Positions 7,862-16,503 of a DNA stretch of 64,000 bases are shown here, one piece after another. Origin of the DNA: a halophilic archaeon SHRA6 (lineage in GTDB: Archaea; Halobacteriota; Halobacteria; Halobacteriales; Haloferacaceae); the NCBI GenBank assembly GCA_005239175.1, contig SOPS01000001.1, positions 744,001-808,000 on the forward strand. Direction: 5' to 3'. Below the pieces are notes generated by a model. That model had not been told where the DNA came from, made no database searches, and saw only the letters and a list, made by a program, of their open reading frames with translations. The position numbers and the translations under genes are program-made. The first letter of the stretch is position 1; each line of letters starts with the position of its first letter.

Positions 7862-9823
7862 TCACCGATGATCGAGATCTACGAGGCTCCCCAGCAGGGT
7901 GTCGAGACCGTTTCGGAGGTGATAGTGGAACGTCGTTTCGGAGAGATCCATCATCTCGGCAACGTCTCCGGCGGAACTCGTTCGCGGCCAGTCAAAATAC
8001 CCCGCCAGATAGCCCCGTTTGAGTGCCTCCCACTGGCGATCGGTCAGGTGTTCGTCTAGCGACTGTCGGATCTCTTTTGCATTTTTTGCTGGTCGATCGA
8101 ATTCACGCTGTGCAACCAGTACGGAGTCAGGATACGTCGCTTGAAGTCGGTTTATTAACTTTCGAATGTTAGTCGTCTGGGGCGCTTCGATACAGAACCG
8201 CCCCGTTCCATCCACAATGCGAGCAGACGTGAGAATCGCTCCGTATTCAGTGAGTTTGTTAAGTGCCCGTCCCGACAGGACGACTTCAAGCAATCCGCTA
8301 TCGTCCTCGGCTGCGATCACTCGAACGTCTGTTACGGTTGTCCTATCGCTCACAATGTCGCGAACAGCAGCCGGAGAGCCTCCCTCCACAGAAACGAAGA
8401 CACTCCAGTAGCCGGACTCTGACTCAATGAACCCAGTAATACTAATCTCACAGGCCAGTCGGTCCGAGGCCTGGACGAACACCATACGCTGATCGGTCAC
8501 CGAAAATTCGAGTTCGACGATCTTGTCGGAAAATAGCAAGCGACGATTTTTGATGGCGTTGATCGCGAACGCGACCGCAGTCCCAAGCGAGTTGAATACG
8601 TCTTGCTCTCGCCGACTAAACCCGAGCGGGCGGGAAGAAAACACTGCCAAAATGCCGTAGGTCGTCTCACCGTAAACGAGCGGCACGGCTGCTGCGGATC
8701 TGGCCTCCTGGTCGACGGCAGCCGGTCGCCAGCCTGCGAACGTCGGATCGCTGCGTAGATCCTGGCTCACAGTTATTTCACCAGTCCGAAACGCACGACG
8801 AGCCGGATCCTCGTGTGGATCTGTTCCGCCGTTCGTGAGCGTTGATTCCGCGTATGCGTTGTCGACCCCGGCACTAACACGAGGTCGGAACGGGCCGTCA
8901 CCGGTATCCGGGCTGGCAATCAACGCGAACTCATACAATTCTGAGTTCGCCAAGGAATTACAGACAGTCTGCTCGATATCCGTCTGGTTTGGCGATTGAA
9001 ACAGTTCACGAGTGATCTCGAGAATCAGTTCGTTGATGCGGTCGAGGGTCTCGAGCTCGTCGCGCTGGCGTTCGAGGCGGGCTTCCCGTTGGAGTCGTTC
9101 GCTTATGTCACGAGCGATGCCGAAGCGGAAACTCTCGCCCGTTCGAGTATCGGTAAACGTCGTTCCTTTGAACTCGTGGGGGATTCGATCGCCGTCCTTG
9201 GTGAGGATATCGAGTTCAACCCGCCGGTCCTCGATTGCATCAATCGCCTCGATCAGTCCGGGGGCATACTGGTGTTGATCTTCTGGGAGAAAATCCATTG
9301 CAGTCATTTCTCCGATCTCTTCATGGCTGTATCCGGTCGTCTCAGCAAGTGTCTGGTTCCAGTAGTACGATTGCCCGCCGTCGTGAAGTACGTACACGAT
9401 GTCGTCGATCGCGTCGAACAGGTGTTCGATGAATTCGAACCGTCTCTCGTCCTCGATTTTGGATCGACCGTTGGTTTCTGTACGTCTGGCACTACAGATG
9501 AACTGGTGGTCCCCCAGCGTGGCCAGAGACATCTCCAGCGAGATTTCGCTGGCGTCCGATCGACGTCCAATGATCTCACCCTGCCACCGCCCTTCTTTTC
9601 GACACGTCGGGATGGCTACCTGTTCGAAGTGGCGCTGGGTATCCTGGACCAGCCAGTCCTTCCATGGCGCCGCTTCCAGTTGATCTGGGCTCTCGGCCTC
9701 AAAAAGCGCCGCGTACGGTTGATTAACCGAGAGATACCGTTCGCTGTCGATCAGTGCTGTAGGTTCCATTGATGCAGCCACTACCTGTTCACCGTTCTGT
9801 CGCTCTCTCGCTGCATCAGACAT
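7862..9823 (-). CDS. PAS/GAF sensor with Bat-type HTH-10 DNA-binding domain
   Basis: This 653-residue soluble regulator is of the bacterio-opsin activator type. A degenerate PAS domain spans about residues 15-120. A second, clearer PAS follows (residues about 130-255; FIEHLFDAIDDIVYVL, with a PAC-like FRFGIARDISERLQREAR). A GAF domain follows (about 280-420; RRAFRTGEITVSQDL and AAVPLVYGETTYGILAVF), then a BAT coupling domain. The C-terminal HTH-10 is LTDRQWEALKRGYLAGYF with the recognition helix at LSETTFHYHLRNGLD. It probably switches transcription in response to a small ligand, redox or light cue; the target is unknown. There is no histidine-kinase or receiver domain, so signal and output are in one chain. 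Confidence 0.9.
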   Translation of the reverse strand: MSDAARERQNGEQVVAASMEPTALIDSERYLSVNQPYAALFEAESPDQLEAAPWKDWLVQDTQRHFEQVAIPTCRKEGRWQGEIIGRRSDASEISLEMSLATLGDHQFICSARRTETNGRSKIEDERRFEFIEHLFDAIDDIVYVLHDGGQSYYWNQTLAETTGYSHEEIGEMTAMDFLPEDQHQYAPGLIEAIDAIEDRRVELDILTKDGDRIPHEFKGTTFTDTRTGESFRFGIARDISERLQREARLERQRDELETLDRINELILEITRELFQSPNQTDIEQTVCNSLANSELYEFALIASPDTGDGPFRPRVSAGVDNAYAESTLTNGGTDPHEDPARRAFRTGEITVSQDLRSDPTFAGWRPAAVDQEARSAAAVPLVYGETTYGILAVFSSRPLGFSRREQDVFNSLGTAVAFAINAIKNRRLLFSDKIVELEFSVTDQRMVFVQASDRLACEISITGFIESESGYWSVFVSVEGGSPAAVRDIVSDRTTVTDVRVIAAEDDSGLLEVVLSGRALNKLTEYGAILTSARIVDGTGRFCIEAPQTTNIRKLINRLQATYPDSVLVAQREFDRPAKNAKEIRQSLDEHLTDRQWEALKRGYLAGYFDWPRTSSAGDVAEMMDLSETTFHYHLRNGLDTLLGSLVDLDHR

Positions 9824-9847
9824 AATCCCGATCTACGTGTCATGTTG

Positions 9848-9860
9848 GTATATTTATTTA
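9848..9860 (-). promoter_or_regulatory. TATA element for the Bat-like regulator
   Basis: The minus strand reads TAAATAAATATAC 25-37 bases before the ATG at 9823, the expected distance for a haloarchaeal promoter with a very short leader. Confidence 0.5.
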
Positions 9861-9918
9861 GGCATTTAACACAGTGAGAATGGGAGGTTCGTCCGTCACC
9901 AGGAGATCGCCTGTTCAT

Positions 9919-10160
9919 TCACTGCAACGAAGAACGTCCAGAGAAACTTGGCGTCTGAGCGATCCGTGCCTGCATGGGTGCGTGGGCATCAATGAGAGAC
10001 ACCTGTAGGGATCGAAGATAGTTCCGGAGTGTATACGCCGATCGATCCACACTCTCCTTTTCAAGAGCCCAACCACGTCCTGGAGCGCGAGCGTAAAGCT
10101 GACACTCCGCCGCGCTCCTCAGAGCAATACAAGAGTCGTGACGTTTGAGTGAAACCCATC
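9919..10160 (-). pseudogene. Unrecognised ORF remnant lacking a start codon
   Basis: About 80 codons are open on the minus strand, ending in a TGA at 9919-9921. The protein begins SLKRHDSCIALRSAAECQLY, continues WALEKESVDRSAYTLRNYL and finishes PSFSGRSSLQ. Codon use is consistent with coding, but a TAG lies just upstream and there is no ATG, GTG or TTG near the beginning. It is best read as the 3' part of a lost gene. I do not recognise the family; a mobile-element origin is possible but not shown. Confidence 0.4.
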
Positions 10161-10482
10161 CCTAGAGATAGCTCTAGGACAAAATCGAACTCGGCCGGAG
10201 TGCCAGCACAATCAGCCATTGTACGCCGAAATCAGGAGTCTATTCGGGGACTGACGGACGTTCTGTAGCGACGAGCGTCGCAAACACGGGACCCGTTCGC
10301 TCTGCACCAACAGGCGTGGACCGTTCGGTGACTAGTGTAGTCTCTAGTATACTTATTTTGGATTTCCGCCGCACTGTATTCCCGTCGTCTTCACCCATAG
10401 CATACGGGGTTGGCGGCTGGTGGAGACAGTGGCGCAGGGAACGCAGTAACAGATCGAACGGCCGAACACTCACAGAAAAGCC
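10161..10482. other. Intergenic, 322 bp
   Basis: This holds no gene I can support. A 51-codon minus-strand frame at 10240-10398 beginning MGEDDGNTVRRKSK has no family resemblance. A near-palindromic AT-rich patch at 10330-10365 (ACTAGTGTAGTCTCTAGTAT) could be an operator or promoter, but it lies too far from the cupredoxin ATG for a leaderless start. Confidence 0.4.
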
Positions 10483-11178
10483 ATGAATGACGAACACAAC
10501 TCCAACCGGCGAACAGTACTCAAGACGATCGGCGCAGGCGTTGTCGGAAGCACGATCCTGACTGGCACCGCAACCGGGCATGACGGACATGCCGGAGGAG
10601 ACGGGACGAGTGCCAAAGGAAACAACTACGGCAACGGAAACGCGATCGGGGCGTGGCTCAACGAAGAGGCGATGTTCAAGAAGTCACCCGTCTGGGACAC
10701 TGGCGTAGCTGACCGGACGGGCCAGGATGAGGTAGAGATTCTATTCGGTGGATTAACAGACGTGCTTCATCCAAACGAAGATGGAGAACTTGTCGAAGTT
10801 CCGGGGCCCTGGGGCATGGAGCCAAGAGCGGTCAAAGTTTCTCCCGGGACAGCTGTGACGTGGACGTGGTATGACGGGCCAGGCGCTATTGACGCACATC
10901 ACCTGGTTTCGTATCACGACCCACCGTACGAGGAGGAGTTCGAATTGCCCTTCGGTGAGCACGACCATACGGACGGGCACGAACATCCGGGCGGAGAGGA
11001 CGAATTCTACGTCCATGAAGACCTCGGCGACACGTTTACCTACACGTATGATGAACCTGGTACGTATCTCAATTTCTGCATCCCTCACGCAACACCCTTC
11101 TCGTTCCAGTTCCCAGAGTTGGGCGAAGTATCCAATCTATTCGGGCAGCGTGGGGCGGTCATGGTCGTCGACAAGTAA
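10483..11178 (+). CDS. Exported cupredoxin (halocyanin/plastocyanin-like), TAT signal, axial Met apparently replaced by Gln
   Basis: The protein has 231 residues. A twin-arginine signal (NRRTVLKTIGAG) is followed by a His/Gly/Asn-rich linker. The cupredoxin fold occupies the C-terminal two thirds. Likely copper ligands are a His in AIDAHHLVSYHD, the Cys of YLNFCIPH and the His two residues later. In related haloarchaeal proteins the axial ligand is the Met of an LFGMRG motif; here the motif reads LFGQRG, suggesting a stellacyanin-like Gln. A second His/Asp-rich loop (EHDHTDGHEHPGGEDE) lies between the strands. The role is probably electron transfer outside the membrane. It has no respiratory neighbours, so the partner is unknown. 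Confidence 0.85.
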   Translation: MNDEHNSNRRTVLKTIGAGVVGSTILTGTATGHDGHAGGDGTSAKGNNYGNGNAIGAWLNEEAMFKKSPVWDTGVADRTGQDEVEILFGGLTDVLHPNEDGELVEVPGPWGMEPRAVKVSPGTAVTWTWYDGPGAIDAHHLVSYHDPPYEEEFELPFGEHDHTDGHEHPGGEDEFYVHEDLGDTFTYTYDEPGTYLNFCIPHATPFSFQFPELGEVSNLFGQRGAVMVVDK

Positions 11179-11243
11179 CGCGAACGATCGGTCTCGTTTT
11201 TTATCAGTCCGCTTCAAACAACGCACGTCCCGTGAGTAAAGAT

Positions 11244-11471
11244 TCACAGGTCTTCGAGACCGCGTTCGAGAGCCCGCTCGAACACCTCGGACTCTGGAAG
11301 GCCGCGAGCCTCGGCGATTTCCCGAACCCGATCGGAGATGTCGGCGGCCATAGCGTATGAGAGCTCGGCAACGTTGGTAAATTGGTGGCCTCGACACTCG
11401 AACGCGGACGACTTACCAGTACCACATTCAATCGCGTACTGCATCGATGTGTATTCAGTTTGCTGACTCAT
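11244..11471 (-). CDS. Small hypothetical protein, possible DNA-binding or antitoxin-like
   Basis: This 75-residue protein begins MSQQTEYTSMQYAIECG and contains two cysteines near residues 16 and 26. The C-terminal half (ISDRVREIAEARGLPESEVF then ERALERGLEDL) has the helix-turn-helix spacing of ribbon-helix-helix or similar small regulators. No toxin gene adjoins it: the cupredoxin is convergent downstream and the GNAT gene is divergent upstream. The function call is only structural impression. Confidence 0.6.
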   Translation of the reverse strand: MSQQTEYTSMQYAIECGTGKSSAFECRGHQFTNVAELSYAMAADISDRVREIAEARGLPESEVFERALERGLEDL

Positions 11472-11568
11472 ACGAACAGAGAAAGATTTGTCAAGCGTTT
11501 GCCTGCCAGTCTGTGATTCACACTCAAACTACCCCAATGCTGATACAGGCCGGAGATGAGATGGAGAT

Positions 11569-12654
11569 ATGCAGATTCGTCGCGTTCGAACCGACGAAGA
11601 AGAGATACGCACGTACGTTGAGGAGTGTTGGTTTCCTTATCAGGAGGAGATCACCGATCGGGTGAGTGCGTACTCGCTGGCCGATGATCTCGATACGGCG
11701 GATATTGTTGAATTTCATCTTGAGGAATTAGACTCACCGTCGGATCGGTTGTGGGTCGCACTTGATGGCGTCGAGAGGCCAGCAGTACGTCTCTCGGAAA
11801 CCGACACAACCTTTGTTGGTTTCATCCGGACGAGTGTTCCCTCGATACCCGACCGATTCACTTGGCCGCAGCGCTTGCAAATCGGTGACCTCTGGGTACG
11901 AGAGTCCGACCGCGACATGGGGCTCGCTAGCGGCCTGATTCAGCGTGCAGTCCAGCAGGCACGTGAGGCTGGCTGTGAGGAGTTGTCTCTCAAAGTTGGT
12001 ACGGCGAACGAACAGGCAGTCTCGTACTTCGAAGCGCTTGGCTTCGAGGAGAACGGCTACAGAATGAACGTTCCACTGACAGATGTTGCACTGGAGCGTG
12101 AGGATCGTGGTGAATCACACTCGGACGTTCGGTTCCGGCGGCTCCGTAGCGAACAGGGTGCGATAGAGCGGTTCGTCGACGAGTGCTGGCTCCCGTTCTG
12201 GGAAGATATGGGTGAGGCAACCGGCCGAGAGTATCTCGATTCCGACCTGGATCGGGCGTCACTCGTCGAGGAACTGTCTGAGAGCTACAACGTTCCGGAC
12301 CGCCGGTGCTGGATAGCGCTCGATAATCCCGAAGACGAGGCCGCCCCGCTCGAAGAGATGGACGCGGAGTTCGCTGGCTGGATCAACGCCGGGCTCGAAC
12401 CGACCGAGGAGTATCTCGATCCCCCGGAGCGACTATTCATCGGGAATCTGTACGTCGCTCCCAACCACCGCGGAACTGGACTCGTCGACGAACTCGTCGA
12501 ACGGGCGATGCAGTACGCCCGCGAAGAGGGCTGTGTCGAGTTCTCCCTCGGTGTCGAGGCAACCAACGAGCGAGCGCAGGCGTACTACGAGAAACTCGGA
12601 TTCGAACGATCTGAACAGAACATGACTGTCTCTCTCGAGTCGATCGAAGTGTAA
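11569..12654 (+). CDS. Tandem-repeat GNAT N-acetyltransferase
   Basis: The protein has 361 residues made of two homologous GNAT domains (about 1-178 and 186-361). Each opens with the same pattern (RRVRTDEEEIRTYVEECWFP and RRLRSEQGAIERFVDECWLP). The acetyl-CoA pyrophosphate loops are RESDRDMGLASGL in the first and PNHRGTGLVDEL in the second; the second keeps the canonical R-G-x-G, the first is diverged. Each domain ends with a family-typical alanine/Tyr motif (EQAVSYFEALGF, ERAQAYYEKLGF). Internal duplication suggests one active and one structural copy. The acceptor is unknown. Confidence 0.87.
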   Translation: MQIRRVRTDEEEIRTYVEECWFPYQEEITDRVSAYSLADDLDTADIVEFHLEELDSPSDRLWVALDGVERPAVRLSETDTTFVGFIRTSVPSIPDRFTWPQRLQIGDLWVRESDRDMGLASGLIQRAVQQAREAGCEELSLKVGTANEQAVSYFEALGFEENGYRMNVPLTDVALEREDRGESHSDVRFRRLRSEQGAIERFVDECWLPFWEDMGEATGREYLDSDLDRASLVEELSESYNVPDRRCWIALDNPEDEAAPLEEMDAEFAGWINAGLEPTEEYLDPPERLFIGNLYVAPNHRGTGLVDELVERAMQYAREEGCVEFSLGVEATNERAQAYYEKLGFERSEQNMTVSLESIEV

Positions 12655-12660
12655 ATCGAT

Positions 12661-12700
12661 GGCCTCGGCACTCACGACTCACAATCTATCCATAGTGAAT
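12661..12700 (+). repeat. Dispersed 40-bp repeat, copy 2
   Basis: It matches 7781-7820 at about 32 of 40 bases. Its left part, TGGCCTCGGCACTCA, also recurs at 25348-25362, and 13 bases of it recur at 14659-14671. It begins 6 bases after the GNAT stop codon. Confidence 0.6.
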
Positions 12701-12934
12701 ACGATTAGCGGCTCTACCGAGTCCGCTCAGCCCGTAATTTGGGAATTCTGCATCTGCGATGGTTGGCGTCTCAGTCCGTATTTATCGTGTCTGGTCGCTA
12801 ACTTGCCAGCAGTAATGATAACCGGGCATTCGTTGACGAACTTCTAAGCTTGTTTGACTACGACACAGAGACGTTCCTGATTCACCGATCTCGACTTGTA
12901 TCAACATGCGTCTGAAGACCTCAATTGTAGGAAG

Positions 12935-12943
12935 GGTTATATG
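12935..12943 (+). promoter_or_regulatory. TATA element that fixes the lipoprotein start
   Basis: GGTTATATG is centred about 28 bases before the ATG at 12967. This favours that ATG over the in-frame ATG at 12949, which would be too close to the element. Confidence 0.5.
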
Positions 12944-12966
12944 TTCTGATGAAGCATATAAGTCGT

Positions 12967-14448
12967 ATGATTGGTAATATATATGATAAAAAACCGACGC
13001 AGATTAGCAGGCGGCAGATTCTTGCGGCAAGTGCCGGGCTTAGCACGATCGGGTTGGCAGGATGTGTCGATAGAGCGTTAGGTCGAGTCGGTCAGTCGGC
13101 TGCGGAGAACGCAGTAGCGAACAGGGACGCGTTCCCGGCAGCGTTGTTCGGGGGCGACTCCCGCCCGGACAGCACGCTGATCGAGACGGATTACACCTAC
13201 CAAGAGTTCAAGATCGTCGTCTCCGGCGAGTACCAGGAAATCGAATCGTCGATCGAACTCTACGGTGACTATATCAATTCGCTGGTGAAAGCGGAGAACC
13301 ACAACGCCTCTCGGGCGGACCGAATGGAAGAAATCCGTGAGTCTGACTCCAACGGTGAGAACCAGAAGCGGGCACAGGCGCTGTACGACTATCTCGACGG
13401 CGAGGCGACGGTCTGTGAGCGGTTCGTCGTTACCTTCCCGGACGCGCGGCTCCGGGACAGTGACAAGGCGCTCGCCAGCCAGGTGACGCCCCCACGGCTA
13501 CTGCGGTCGACGACCGGCGAGACGATTGGTCGCGCACCGCAGAACGATGACAGCAACGTCTTCCGGTGGGAATCGGCAGTGCCGCGACTCTCGGCACAGA
13601 TCAGCCACCCGTGGCCACCGCTCGGAACGACCGGGCCGTTCAATCCGAACGAGACGCTGCTCGCCGCCGGTGGAGATGGCGGGACTGACTCTCCGACCGT
13701 CAACGTTGGCCCATTGCTGGACCCAGCCCGAAACGACAACGAGTACGACGGGGTTTCGATCGCAAACGGTGCGGTCACCGGGTTCACGTGGGACGAGCTG
13801 GGGTCGTGGGGTGAGGAGACCCGTGTCGGTGCGGCCAGGGTCACGCCGATGCTCGTCGCGTCAGTGTCCGCCCAGCCCGAGGGCTGCCCGGAACCGATAC
13901 CGGCACTGCTGTTCGTCCAGCGCATCCGTCACGAGGATCAGTGTATCTACGTCGGCGGCTGGACGATCAACGACAACGCCCTGTACCAAGACTCGGTGAC
14001 GATACTGGCCGCCGAGACCACCCCCGAAGTCGTCCCGCTAGCCCTCGAAGACCCGGACGAGAACGACGACGAGGATATCCGACAGGCTATCCTGTCGGAG
14101 CTGGACACCCAAAGGTGCGATGAACGGTGCCGACTCGGCTCCGTGACTTACGACGGCGAATTAGGCGAAGACGGGAACCTGAATGAGGCGGTCGAACAGT
14201 TCCTGCCGACTGCCTACGGCGATGGGAGAAAACGCCGACTCCTCGCGATCGATGTCTGGGAGAGTGCTGGCGGTCGGGACAACCGGACATCGGTACAGGG
14301 CATGGTTGTGCCACTCAATCCGCCGATCGTCCACGTGGACTATCCGGCGTCAGCTGCCTGTCGACCCTGTGAGTCGTGGTACTGTTGGTGGGTCCCCTGT
14401 CCCACGACGAATCTGGTTCCAGCGGTCAACAATATAAGTTCCCGCTGA
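12967..14448 (+). CDS. Exported TAT lipoprotein, haloarchaeal hypothetical
   Basis: The protein has 493 residues. The N-terminus has a twin-arginine motif (ISRRQILAASAG) and a lipobox (STIGLAGC), so the mature protein is probably a lipid-anchored surface protein starting at Cys about residue 32. The rest is acidic, with no transmembrane segment and no domain I recognise. Cysteines cluster near the C-terminus (CRPCESWYCWWVPCP) and around CDERCRLG, which could form disulfides or bind metal. An upstream TATA element supports the chosen start. It stands alone between long AT-rich gaps; low gene density and flanking repeats suggest an accessory gene. Confidence 0.75.
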   Translation: MIGNIYDKKPTQISRRQILAASAGLSTIGLAGCVDRALGRVGQSAAENAVANRDAFPAALFGGDSRPDSTLIETDYTYQEFKIVVSGEYQEIESSIELYGDYINSLVKAENHNASRADRMEEIRESDSNGENQKRAQALYDYLDGEATVCERFVVTFPDARLRDSDKALASQVTPPRLLRSTTGETIGRAPQNDDSNVFRWESAVPRLSAQISHPWPPLGTTGPFNPNETLLAAGGDGGTDSPTVNVGPLLDPARNDNEYDGVSIANGAVTGFTWDELGSWGEETRVGAARVTPMLVASVSAQPEGCPEPIPALLFVQRIRHEDQCIYVGGWTINDNALYQDSVTILAAETTPEVVPLALEDPDENDDEDIRQAILSELDTQRCDERCRLGSVTYDGELGEDGNLNEAVEQFLPTAYGDGRKRRLLAIDVWESAGGRDNRTSVQGMVVPLNPPIVHVDYPASAACRPCESWYCWWVPCPTTNLVPAVNNISSR

Positions 14449-14871
14449 GTGTCGATTTATGAACAACCGTCGGTCGTCCCCTCCGGGAACAGCTCTCCGG
14501 AGCGGCTTTGAGCCAGCTCAGAAGCGGTCCTGATTTCTCAGCAATCCTGCCGCTAGACCAGTTGAGCGAATAAAGTATTATAAAGTAAATCGCCGAGGTT
14601 GTGTCTGCTATAATTTGATTTCTTAAGCCACAAAATGAATAGTGATCCGATAGTCGTCGGCCTCGGCACTCGAACCAGTAACTATTACCGACTTACGAAG
14701 ATTTGTATACTAGAATTGATTCCGACTGCAAACTCGAAGTACGGTATATTGACTTTTATGAGGAACTCTTGGACCATATTCGCAGCTATCCTCCAAAAGA
14801 CAGCTCTCGCAACTCAAATTACTCGATGAAAAACCATCGCGCCGAAATTCACCATTATATTCGGCATCAGA
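14449..14871. other. AT-rich intergenic with integrase-like debris
   Basis: The left part holds only an inverted-repeat-like GC patch after the lipoprotein stop (around 14480-14510), which may act as a terminator. From 14651 a short frame reads SALEPVTITDLRRFVY and stops. It matches the integrase remnant at 16.7 kb, with 33 of 34 bases identical between 14666-14699 and 16734-16767. A plus-strand frame at 14703-14942 (MYTRIDSDCKLEV...) runs into the antisense of a better-supported gene, so I did not accept it. Confidence 0.5.
14666..14699 (+). repeat. 34-bp direct repeat, copy 1 (copy 2 at 16734-16767)
   Basis: The two copies differ at one base. They encode ALEPVTITD(L/S)R, part of the N-terminal core-binding domain of a tyrosine recombinase. 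They bracket the IS630-interrupted membrane-protein gene. Confidence 0.75.
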
Positions 14872-15487
14872 CTAACGAATATCTGAGGAGTGCTTACCAG
14901 TTTTATATGCACTATAAGTCATACTCGCCGCAAATGCAATAAGTAGAAGCGCCATGATTTGGTCTCCCGTGAGTTCTTCAAATGAAGGTAGAGTGATAAG
15001 CGTAGATAACCAGTTGTATCCGCCCACAATTACAACTAAAGAAACAAAAAGCTCGCTGATTGCAACATAACCAGAGCTCAGTGGTGGCTCTTCTTGATTA
15101 TATTTAGAAAGTGCCTCTTTTCGTACCTTCCTTCCCCAGTCTGTAAGACGGCGATAATTGGATTCGATTGATGATGAGTATGTAAGTGCGGTCCAAATTG
15201 CTACGAATGCTGCTGCGACTGAATCAAACCATGGTAAACCAGTGTTCGGCTCTGCGAACAGGAGTGCTACTGCGAAGATGAGACCAACTAAGAGACCGGT
15301 AGCCCGAATCCCCTGTGCGAGGACATATAGAATTCGGGCAACTGTTTTACTAACCAGGAGTCTTTCTGGAGTTCTCTGAATTACTGTTGTTCTCTTTACT
15401 ATCGGCCCAGGTCTATTCGATAGAATGGCTAACCCAAGAGAGATGACAATAAGATAGGATGCAAGTGTGGTTATACTATAGTAGTAA

Positions 15488-15996
15488 TTAGAAATAATTG
15501 CTCACTTTTGGAATTGAGAGTTGGTTGAGAGCTGTATCAATGGCTGTCGTCAGCTCATCAAGTGAGTCAAAGAACCGGTTGCTCAGAGACGCTTGAAGCT
15601 GTCTCCAGCACTCTTCGACAGGATTCAGCTCCGGCGAATACGATGGTAACGTCACGAAGGTGAGGTCGTCACGGGCCGCCAGGTCCGTGACGGCCGACGC
15701 TTGGAAGTATGGCGCTCCATCTAGAACAACAATCAAATCATCTTCGAATTCTTTGCATAATGCTAAAATGAAATGTTTTGCATGATCGGCGGTGACGTAC
15801 TCGGTGAATCGGGAGAAAAAGCGATCACCGTTCTCGGTGATCGCGCCCAAAAGACATGTCCAGTCGCGTTGCCCAGAGAGTTCGACGGAAGGCCGCGTGC
15901 CGCGCGGAAACCACGCGGCACGCGGCTCAACTTGGACGGATTTCTTGGTTTGGTCGATACAGACTACGGTGGCGTCCATCTCCCGCCGCTTTTTTT
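15488..15996 (-). CDS. IS630-family transposase, catalytic part (second frame)
   Basis: This frame carries the DDE catalytic domain: first Asp in VVCIDQTKK, second Asp in LIVVLDGAPYF, and the Glu of SPELNPVEECWRQL. It also has the family motif YVTADHAKHF and ends KVSNYF ten bases inside the element end. An internal ATG exists at 15979. In full-length IS630 proteins, however, the two parts are continuous, and the frame upstream of that ATG (KKRRE) joins smoothly to the first ORF across a run of seven A. I therefore treat it as the downstream product of a -1 frameshift. Confidence 0.85.
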
Positions 15997-16503
15997 GAGC
16001 TCTTCGTGGAACGCTTCTTGCTCGTTTTTATCGGATTCGGCGGCTGAACGGCGTGGTTTCTGATAGCTAAATCCCGCTTCTTTCAGCAACCGCCGACAAC
16101 TCGGGATTGAATACTCGACGCCGTAGGTTTCTTCGAGAAACTCTTGGGCAAGCGCCGGCGTCCACGCCGGTGCGTCGATCCCGATCTCACTGGGTGGTTC
16201 GTGAACAGTTTCTTCAAATTCTTCTTGCTGTGTTTCTGAGAGTTTTCGCTTTCTCCCAGTTCGTTTATCATCAGACACGGCTTGCTCAAGCGACTCGTCA
16301 GTGTCGAGTCGCTTGAGCCAGCTGTAGATCGTCCGTCGCTGAACGTCGTACCACTCGGCTAGCTCGGTCTGGGTTACACCGTTCTTGTACGCGATAGCCG
16401 CTAAGAGTCGTTGTGTCGGCTTCTTTGCATCCACGTTGTCAAGAGCGTTTTGCAATTCCTCGACAGAGATCTCGTCGAGATGATTCACTATCTCTTGCAA
16501 CAA
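15964..16503 (-). CDS. IS630-family transposase, N-terminal DNA-binding part (first frame)
   Basis: The product has 179 residues. A first helix-turn-helix (TQRLLAAIAYKNGVTQTELA then WYDVQRRTIYSWLKRLD) and a second winged region (FLEETYGVEYSIPSCRRLL) form the paired-like DNA-binding half of IS630 transposases, which recognises the terminal inverted repeats. It ends KKSGGRWTPP in zero frame just after the A7 run. Alone it could act as an inhibitor or repressor of transposition, as is common for truncated transposases. Confidence 0.85.
   Translation of the reverse strand: MLQEIVNHLDEISVEELQNALDNVDAKKPTQRLLAAIAYKNGVTQTELAEWYDVQRRTIYSWLKRLDTDESLEQAVSDDKRTGRKRKLSETQQEEFEETVHEPPSEIGIDAPAWTPALAQEFLEETYGVEYSIPSCRRLLKEAGFSYQKPRRSAAESDKNEQEAFHEELKKSGGRWTPP
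15990..15996 (-). promoter_or_regulatory. A7 slippery site, probable -1 programmed frameshift
   Basis: On the transcribed strand the sequence is CTC-AAA-AAA-AGC. A -1 slip on the seven A residues switches from EELKKSGGRW to EELKKKRREMDATVVC. This joins the two transposase frames in register with the family. Such shifts are known in other IS630 elements. Confidence 0.65.

Noticed and set aside
10240-10398. Minus-strand frame MGEDDGNTVRRKSKIS...
   Set aside because: Fifty-one codons with no motif, in an intergenic region that may contain an operator-like AT patch; not supportable as a gene.
14703-14942. Plus-strand frame MYTRIDSDCKLEVRY...
   Set aside because: Its second half is antisense to the better-supported membrane-protein gene. 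It starts with TTG inside integrase debris, and has no family resemblance.
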